Origin: an uncultured bacterium
Lineage (GTDB): Bacteria; Cyanobacteriota; Vampirovibrionia; Gastranaerophilales; Gastranaerophilaceae
DNA: 64,000 nt
Direction: 5' to 3'
Assembly (NCBI GenBank): GCA_949296355.1
Contig: CASFPS010000008.1
Span: 62,001-126,000, forward strand
The translations under genes and the position numbers were made by a program. The notes under the pieces are model-generated. The model was not told the DNA's origin, did no database searches, and saw only the letters and a list, made by a program, of their open reading frames with translations. Positions 59,209-64,000 of the stretch are shown here, piece by piece; the first letter of the stretch is position 1, and each line of letters begins with the position of its first letter.

Positions 59209-60066
59209 ATGTCATACAAAAACGATGGATACTTAGTTATAGCAAACAAATACGGTGCAGCTTCTGCAGATGCAAAAGTAATGCTCTACGAAACCTACGA
59301 CAGGCTGCGTGATTTAACCGTTGCAGGTTCCGGAAGCTCCGGTACCGGTTTTGAAGCCGCTGGCGGATTTTTATACCAGCTTGCGAGTTTGTTTGCTCCG
59401 TCAGCTTTTATGACAACACTGGGCGGTACTACCGCTATGAATATTCCGGGAACTTCTTACTGGACACAATACTCGGGCGGTGCCGGAGGAACAACCGGTA
59501 CATATTCTTCCTTCGGAGTTAATTCTCTCGGCAATTACTCGGGGTTCCCGAGCGGATATGCTGCAAACTTCGGCTACAGGCAGAGCGGTTACACAACCGG
59601 CGGCGCTTCAGGTATAGGTGATTTATTATCCGGTTTTGGTTCTTCTGACGGCGCGACAACCGGCTACGCTTCAGGAATCGGAAGTATTGCTGATATTGCA
59701 AGTACAGCAGCTTACGGATTAGGAACTGCAAACGGTTACGGAATCGGTGCCGCTAACATATTAATGCCGCTTGCCGGTATCGTATCCGGATGGGGCGGAA
59801 TTATGACCGCTGCAGCCCCTTATTTAGGTGAATTCGGGCTTCCTGCCGTTGTTATGGGTAACTTAATGCAAGGTACAACATCTGCTGCACTTTCAGCTTA
59901 TCAGACAGTTTCAAGTAATGTAATCTCTAATGCTGATACAATTCTTTCACAAAAAGTTGCAAACATTGAAACCGTATGTAAAATGCTTGATACGCAGAGC
60001 GATGTTGTAAGAAAAATGCTTAAAGATGATATTGAATCCGCAAGCAAAGACATTCAAGACTTATAG
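59209..60066 (+). CDS. Gly/Tyr/Ser-rich protein of unknown function
   Basis: The 285-aa product opens MSYKNDGYLVIANKYGAAS, then is dominated by Gly/Ser/Thr/Tyr-rich sequence (SGSSGTGFEAAGGF, TTGGASGIGDLLSGFGSSDGATTGYASGIGS), with hydrophobic helices (NILMPLAGIVSGWGGIMTAAAPYL) and a C-terminal helix (CKMLDTQSDVVRKMLKDDIESASKDIQDL). No signal peptide is visible. The Gly/Tyr-rich repeats recall secreted or surface-layer proteins. It lies 92 bp after the 57398 gene; a CCGCC...GGCGG hairpin lies between them near 59149-59167. AGAGG precedes the ATG. Confidence 0.65.
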   Translation: MSYKNDGYLVIANKYGAASADAKVMLYETYDRLRDLTVAGSGSSGTGFEAAGGFLYQLASLFAPSAFMTTLGGTTAMNIPGTSYWTQYSGGAGGTTGTYSSFGVNSLGNYSGFPSGYAANFGYRQSGYTTGGASGIGDLLSGFGSSDGATTGYASGIGSIADIASTAAYGLGTANGYGIGAANILMPLAGIVSGWGGIMTAAAPYLGEFGLPAVVMGNLMQGTTSAALSAYQTVSSNVISNADTILSQKVANIETVCKMLDTQSDVVRKMLKDDIESASKDIQDL

Positions 60067-60069
60067 TGC

Positions 60070-60261
60070 TACGCACGTAGCCTAATAGTCGGGCAGTAAT
60101 CGTACAGTTACAAGATAGAATAGAAACACCAAACTGCCCTCAATGGCATAACTACAAGATAGATGCTGACGAATACGCACGTAGCCTAATGGTCGGGCAG
60201 TAACCGTACAATTACAAGATAGAATAGAAACACCAAACTGCCCTCAATGGCATAACTACAA
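60070..60261. repeat. Direct 88-bp duplication
   Basis: Two near-identical copies (60070-60157 and 60174-60261, 104 bp apart, four or so differences) start TACGCACGTAGCCTAAT and end GGCATAACTACAA. They lie in the 226-bp gap between the 59209 and 60293 genes and share a TCGGGCAGTAA segment with other repeat blocks. Confidence 0.9.
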
Positions 60262-60292
60262 TAAATTTCAACCCAAAATAAAGAGAGAAACA

Positions 60293-60520
60293 ATGCAGGG
60301 ACGCACATTTTTCAGAGTAATGCTGGATATAATTTTGAATAACGCTCTAATAAGAGCTATAGCTTCCTTTGTAAATTTTTGTAACGAATTACGGTATTAT
60401 AACAGAAAAGAGCTAAAGTTTTTGAAAAAAATGCCGATAAATAATATTGTAAAAGAAAATTATTACAAAAAAAGGTTTGTCTTTAACAGTATCACCAGCA
60501 ACAGAACCGGGTCTAAATAA
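60293..60520 (+). CDS. Small basic protein of unknown function
   Basis: This 75-aa Lys/Asn/Arg-rich protein is predicted to be helical at the start (MQGRTFFRVMLDIILNNALIRAIASFVNF) and basic at the end. AGAGA precedes the ATG. Given its context in the 57.4-61.2 kb run it may be part of the same system, but it could also be spurious; the preceding repeat could have produced the frame. Confidence 0.45.
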   Translation: MQGRTFFRVMLDIILNNALIRAIASFVNFCNELRYYNRKELKFLKKMPINNIVKENYYKKRFVFNSITSNRTGSK

Positions 60521-60621
60521 TATGTTAACAATTGTAACAAACAATATCAAAAACAGGCAATTATTTAAGTTCACATGTTTTATAATACATGTAGGCTTAG
60601 ATCGTGTAGGAGTAAAAGCTT

Positions 60622-60891
60622 ATGCGTGAAGAACTACAAGCAAGTATAAAACGGCTAGTGAATTTTTTGAATTTTACCAGATCGTTCTTTAAACGGAAAA
60701 ATCCATTTAAGGCACTGGCTGTAAGTTTACTTTCAAGTCTTAAGGATATGCTTACTATCAGGCAAAAGCTAAAGATGGCAAAGTACAGGGTAAACTATCA
60801 CAAACATCAGCTTCATAAAATGGAAAGCTTGATAGCGGAAAGTAATGAACACACATTCCTGAAAGGCAAGAATTTAAACGAAACAAGGTAG
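60622..60891 (+). CDS. Small basic helical protein of unknown function
   Basis: The 89-aa product is predicted almost all helical with many Lys/Arg/His (ELQASIKRLVNFLNFTRSFFKRKNPFKALAVSLLSSLKDMLTIRQKLKMAKYRVNYHKHQLHK). AGGAG precedes the ATG, and TATAAT with a spaced upstream CAATTA box lies near 60560-60595. It is 12 bp before the 60904 gene, probably co-transcribed. Confidence 0.65.
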   Translation: MREELQASIKRLVNFLNFTRSFFKRKNPFKALAVSLLSSLKDMLTIRQKLKMAKYRVNYHKHQLHKMESLIAESNEHTFLKGKNLNETR

Positions 60892-60903
60892 AAGGAACAG
60901 ATT

Positions 60904-61236
60904 ATGGGATTAATTGCCTCCAGTTTCAGAATGATGTATCTTACAGCGTACAAAATAACGCTGGAAACTAAGATTCAGTGGATAGCTTCTGCAAAAATGG
61001 AGCTTGTTGCATCTTCTGATGAGATTATGGCTCTCGGAAATGATCTGGATCCGGAAAACCCTGCGGTTAAACAATTAGAAGCACGAAGAGACAAGCTTAT
61101 TATTTTAGAGAAAAAACTGGATCTACAAATGCAGGAATACCAGAACAGACTTAAGATGGTTGACGCTGAAATGCAATCTGCCCAAGGGGCTGTTGATGCG
61201 GCAATTCAGCGCTCATTTACCTATAATTTTCAATAA
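60904..61236 (+). CDS. Coiled-coil protein with MGxxASxxR N-terminus
   Basis: The 110-aa product begins MGLIASSFRMMYLTAYKITLETKIQWIASAKMELVASS, matching the 57398 start (MGMAASQARYLALVARKSNCEYEGQQINQARMVLSNQS) in the positions of M, G, AS, R, L and the following helix. The rest is coiled coil (LEARRDKLIILEKKLDLQMQEYQNRLKMVDAEMQ). It is probably a small paralog or partner of the large protein. AAGGA precedes the ATG. Confidence 0.7.
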   Translation: MGLIASSFRMMYLTAYKITLETKIQWIASAKMELVASSDEIMALGNDLDPENPAVKQLEARRDKLIILEKKLDLQMQEYQNRLKMVDAEMQSAQGAVDAAIQRSFTYNFQ

Positions 61237-61315
61237 TTAACTAATTAGCTCCAATGTTTTGTCGGATAATAACAGGCTATTTGCAGACTTTTCCCTCTGC
61301 AAAAGAGATTAATTA

Positions 61316-62164
61316 TCAAAACTTAGCGTATGAACCGATAATTCTCACACTCTGAGCCTGCGGCTCCAGATCGCTTATAAGATTTTTAATTATTTCATCA
61401 TCCTTATGTCCGTCAAAATCAATAAATACAGCTTGTTCTTCCGCGTTATTATTCATCATCTTGGAATTAATCTGGGTGATATTTATATGATACTTAACAA
61501 ACACCTGGACTATATCCAGCAAAGCTCCCTGACGATCGTTTAGGAAAAGCACAATACTTGTTTTATCATGACCGGTCGGACTTGTCGAAGAATCACCTAT
61601 CACAATAAAACGGCGTTTATTATTCTTATCGTCTTCAATATGCTCTCTTAAAACATTCAAGTTATAAATTTCAGCAGTTTTGTGAGTCCCGATTATGGAA
61701 TAGGTTAAATTATAGTTATTCAACAATCTTGCTGCCTCATCCATGCTCTCTGCCACAACAATATTAAGTTGTCTCGGCATTTCATCCCTGACAAAAATCT
61801 TGCTCTTGGCTAGAGCATTCGGATTTGCTATGAGTCCTGTAAGGCTGTAAAACTCGGTTGTTTTGGATAAAATACAATCGTTAACGGGAACAATAGTCTC
61901 CGCCAGAATCTGTATATTCTGATTCTTTGTCATAATAAGATTATCTATTGTCTCTCTTATAATCCCTTTATACGTTGTCTCCACGGGCAATACTGCTATT
62001 GCATTACAATTTTCGTCCACATAATCAATACACTCTTTTATTGAATTCAAAGACCTTTGGTACAAATACAAATCATAAGCCTTAAAAAGTTCATCTTTTG
62101 CAATCTCTGAATATGAGCCGCCCATACCGAGACATATAACTTCATTAAACTCTTCAAACATCAT
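61316..62164 (-). CDS. Prephenate dehydratase-like protein with ACT domain, catalytic motifs diverged
   Basis: The 282-aa protein aligns with prephenate dehydratase (PheA) plus a C-terminal ACT regulatory domain. However, LGMGGSYSE replaces GPxGTYSxxA, LPVETTYKG replaces PxENSxxG, and NNKRRFIVIG replaces NxTRFxVI, so the catalytic Thr is Arg. The ACT ESRP motif is NSKM, though the GALL segment remains. It may be inactive, altered in substrate, or a regulator. The start could be either of the two adjacent Met codons (62164 or 62161). It is a single gene between coding units on the other strand. Confidence 0.75.
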   Translation of the reverse strand: MMFEEFNEVICLGMGGSYSEIAKDELFKAYDLYLYQRSLNSIKECIDYVDENCNAIAVLPVETTYKGIIRETIDNLIMTKNQNIQILAETIVPVNDCILSKTTEFYSLTGLIANPNALAKSKIFVRDEMPRQLNIVVAESMDEAARLLNNYNLTYSIIGTHKTAEIYNLNVLREHIEDDKNNKRRFIVIGDSSTSPTGHDKTSIVLFLNDRQGALLDIVQVFVKYHINITQINSKMMNNNAEEQAVFIDFDGHKDDEIIKNLISDLEPQAQSVRIIGSYAKF

Positions 62165-62238
62165 AAACTCCGTTTTTCTTCAATTATATAATAAATGTAT
62201 TCTTATGTAAATTTTTGTAAAATTTTCTTCAAAAACTC

Positions 62239-62266
62239 TAAAGTTTTGTCAGTCTTGTGCCGATAT
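62239..62266 (+). promoter_or_regulatory. Candidate sigma-28 (FliA) promoter
   Basis: TAAA (62239-62242) followed after 16 bases by GCCGATAT (62259-62266) closely matches the FliA consensus TAAA-N15-GCCGATAA. It lies about 30 bases before the 62297 gene's ATG, which would give a short leader with GGAG. Confidence 0.65.
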
Positions 62267-62296
62267 ATTATGATATAAAACATATAAGGAGAAATT

Positions 62297-63547
62297 ATGA
62301 ACATAGACGGAATCGGATTTCAGGGAGTACACGGAAATAGCGGAGTTAACGGCAAAGGCGGTTCAAACAAAACCGGTGAAACCCCATCTGCCGGAGAAGC
62401 TACATCAACCTCCGGAGCAGCAGCTCCTCAGGACAACAACATTGATAAGGTTCAGGAATTCTATCTAAAGTTTAAAGCAGGAGTTCTATCTTTCGAAGAA
62501 TTATGCAGCAGACTGCAAAGCCTCGGAGTGGAGCTTCAATTCCAAAAAGATAATGAAGGGAATAATATTGTAGGTGTAACCTTCCGGACTAATGACGGAG
62601 ATGTTTACTGCTCGGCAGACGGAAGCTGCAGCGCGGCTTCTGCAACAGAATCTGCTAATGTTACAACCGAAGACGAAAACGGATTAACTGTAACAATCAA
62701 AAAGCATTCTGACGGAAGTTCCACTATTACACGCAAAGACGAAAACGGAAATCTCGTAGAAGTTGAAGAACGAAATGCAGAAGGTCAAACCACAAGACTT
62801 ACAAGATATAACGAAGCCGGAAAAGTTCAGGATATCACAGAATTTGAATACAATGCAGACGGCTCATATCTGGAAACCGTTAAGAATGCCTCCGGGCAAG
62901 TTGTTTCTAAGACAGAGGTCAGTGCTGACGGCAAAACAAGAAATGATGTGACGCCAAATTATGCCGGAAGTATTCTAAACGGACAGCTTTTCTCTATGGA
63001 TGATATTATTGATGCCGGCTTTAATTCAGTGGATATTGCAAAATATTTCACAATAATAAAAGGTAACGACGGCAATTTTTACTACGAACTTAAAACATCA
63101 GCAGGTGATGCTGAGTCACTTGAAGATTTTCACAATGACATTATGCAGTCAAAGGCTGATGAAGTTATTGCAAAATATGAATCCGGCTCAATTACCTTTG
63201 TAGAAATTATACAGGAATTGAAGCTTCTGGGCTTTACCAATATTCACGGAAAAAACAGTGCGGACGGTAGCAATGTTATTTACTATCAATGCGGAAACAA
63301 CACATATACAGTAGAAGATACCACGATGAGAGACATCAATAAAGAATGGGCATCATGCGTAAGTAACGGCGACAATGTTGAAGCTTTTGCCAAAACTCTT
63401 GAAAGTTTCCGCGGAGTTACGGATGTTGAATATTCTAAAACAGATTACGGTACAGAAAAAATCGCATTCAAACTTGATGGTATTCTCCATACATTTACTT
63501 CTATACCGGCAAATACAGAGCTGCCGGAGGAAGAATCAGAAGAATAA
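62297..63547 (+). CDS. YD-repeat-like protein of unknown function under a sigma-28-type promoter
   Basis: The 416-aa product begins MNIDGIGFQGVHGNSG (F8-Q-G10), with a Gly/Ser-rich stretch. It has several Rhs/YD-like beta repeats (ADGSSTITRKDENGNLVEVEERNAEGQTTRLTRYNEAGKVQDITEFEYNADGSY...) and two SDD/ELQ-like regions that share the pattern FE(E/I)L...LGV/LGF (about 57-75 and 300-320). It has no signal peptide. The sigma-28 promoter and the convergent flgC suggest a flagellar or flagellum-secreted role. GGAG precedes the ATG. Confidence 0.72.
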   Translation: MNIDGIGFQGVHGNSGVNGKGGSNKTGETPSAGEATSTSGAAAPQDNNIDKVQEFYLKFKAGVLSFEELCSRLQSLGVELQFQKDNEGNNIVGVTFRTNDGDVYCSADGSCSAASATESANVTTEDENGLTVTIKKHSDGSSTITRKDENGNLVEVEERNAEGQTTRLTRYNEAGKVQDITEFEYNADGSYLETVKNASGQVVSKTEVSADGKTRNDVTPNYAGSILNGQLFSMDDIIDAGFNSVDIAKYFTIIKGNDGNFYYELKTSAGDAESLEDFHNDIMQSKADEVIAKYESGSITFVEIIQELKLLGFTNIHGKNSADGSNVIYYQCGNNTYTVEDTTMRDINKEWASCVSNGDNVEAFAKTLESFRGVTDVEYSKTDYGTEKIAFKLDGILHTFTSIPANTELPEEESEE

Positions 63548-63548
63548 A

Positions 63549-63995
63549 TTAAGCACGTCCGATTTCTGTTGCTCTTGAAGCCATTGATTTTGAGATGTTA
63601 ACCAGCGCAAGGTTAGCTTCGTAAGCTCTCTGTGCCATAATAGCATCTGCCATATCTACCATGGCATTAACGTTAGAGGCTCTAATGTATCCGTTAGCAT
63701 CTGCATCAGGATGTCCCGGAGAATATATTCTCTCTCCTACAGTCGGGTCTTCAACGCATCCGTTAAAAACAACACCGCCCTGAAGATACGGAAGAGTGCC
63801 TGTACCAAAAACATCGTTTTTCATAACGTTCATTAAACCGTGGAAAGAAATATCTTCAGAAGCATTAAGAACAGGAATGCGTCTTACATAATTCGGCGTA
63901 TCAACGTTTGCAATGTTTTTTGCGTGGATATCCAATCTTAAACCGTGTGCCTGAAGAGCATTTGCGCCTATATTTATTGATTCTAATATACTCAT
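63549..63995 (-). CDS. flgC: Flagellar basal-body rod protein FlgC
   Basis: This 148-aa rod protein has the N-terminal MSILESINIGANALQAHGLRLDIHAKNIANVDTPNY, conserved in FlgB/C/F/G, and C-terminal ASNVNAMVDMADAIMAQRAYEANLALVNISKSMASRATEIGRA characteristic of FlgC. It forms the proximal rod with FlgB and FlgF. The gene is complete; flgB would be expected upstream, beyond the right edge. It converges on the 62297 gene. Confidence 0.95.
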   Translation of the reverse strand: MSILESINIGANALQAHGLRLDIHAKNIANVDTPNYVRRIPVLNASEDISFHGLMNVMKNDVFGTGTLPYLQGGVVFNGCVEDPTVGERIYSPGHPDADANGYIRASNVNAMVDMADAIMAQRAYEANLALVNISKSMASRATEIGRA

Positions 63996-64000
63996 TCTGA

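Overview
The window looks like a chromosomal segment of a motile, anaerobic, Gram-negative-type bacterium from the non-photosynthetic sister lineage of Cyanobacteria (Vampirovibrionia / Melainabacteria, probably Gastranaerophilales). This placement is an inference. It rests on AT-rich DNA (I estimate GC in the high 30s percent), a Ycf45-like R3H/AAA ATPase as in cyanobacteria, an outer membrane (two TolC-family proteins, a porin, a TonB-type C-terminal domain) combined with a GatD amidotransferase, flagellar genes (fliC, flgC, fliA), pilT, and a four-gene 2-oxoacid:ferredoxin oxidoreductase operon typical of anaerobes. I see no rRNA, tRNA, CRISPR array, transposase or phage module.

Layout. 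1-5.9 kb: the end of an RND efflux operon with its TolC, small unknown genes, a second TolC-like gene and an MFS exporter. 6.3-18.6 kb: R3H/AAA ATPase, SWIM-SNF2 helicase, leuC, a polytopic membrane protein overlapping a patatin lipase, a sigma-70 factor, and a membrane protein of unknown function preceded by what looks like a complete tryptophan attenuator (consensus promoter, 26-bp palindrome at the predicted start site, and an 18-residue leader peptide ending FWWRWLA). 18.9-22.2 kb: tyrS, cysK, cysE. 22.3-27.9 kb: two unknown proteins with an F-x-G motif, then the wall/division operon murC-murB-ddl-ftsQ. 28.5-33.9 kb: hemW, fliA, pheS, an M48 protease, and an EamA transporter. 34.4-43.9 kb: rbgA-rplS, a duplicated membrane protein, a Cys/Gly-rich repeat peptide, pilT-recO-gatD, and alr-miaB. 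45-47.8 kb: the vor operon. 47.9-64 kb: flagellin, pnp, a membrane-anchored beta-lactamase-fold hydrolase, several secreted or surface proteins, a five-gene block of lineage-specific proteins (57.4-61.2 kb), a diverged prephenate-dehydratase-like protein, a protein with a predicted sigma-28 promoter, and flgC.

Between the genes lie eight blocks (about 0.2-1.1 kb) of short dispersed repeats: hairpins built on GTCATTGCGAG/CTCGCAATGAC, CCCTCTCCC-type elements, and a unit of about 55 bp starting GGGGTAAATG. The 9-mer GGGGTAAAT occurs at least 18 times, seven of them inside genes (murC, vorA, hemW). When in the sense direction there it is always read Gly-Val-Asn, which suggests that the repeats have expanded into coding sequence.

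The most unusual items are the Trp-leader attenuator in front of a Trp-free membrane protein of unknown function, the recurring F-x-G motif near the N-termini of unrelated proteins, the MGxxAS-type paralog cluster at 57-61 kb, the repeat invasion of coding sequence, and two probable leaderless genes sharing an extended -10 box exactly 6 nt before the ATG.
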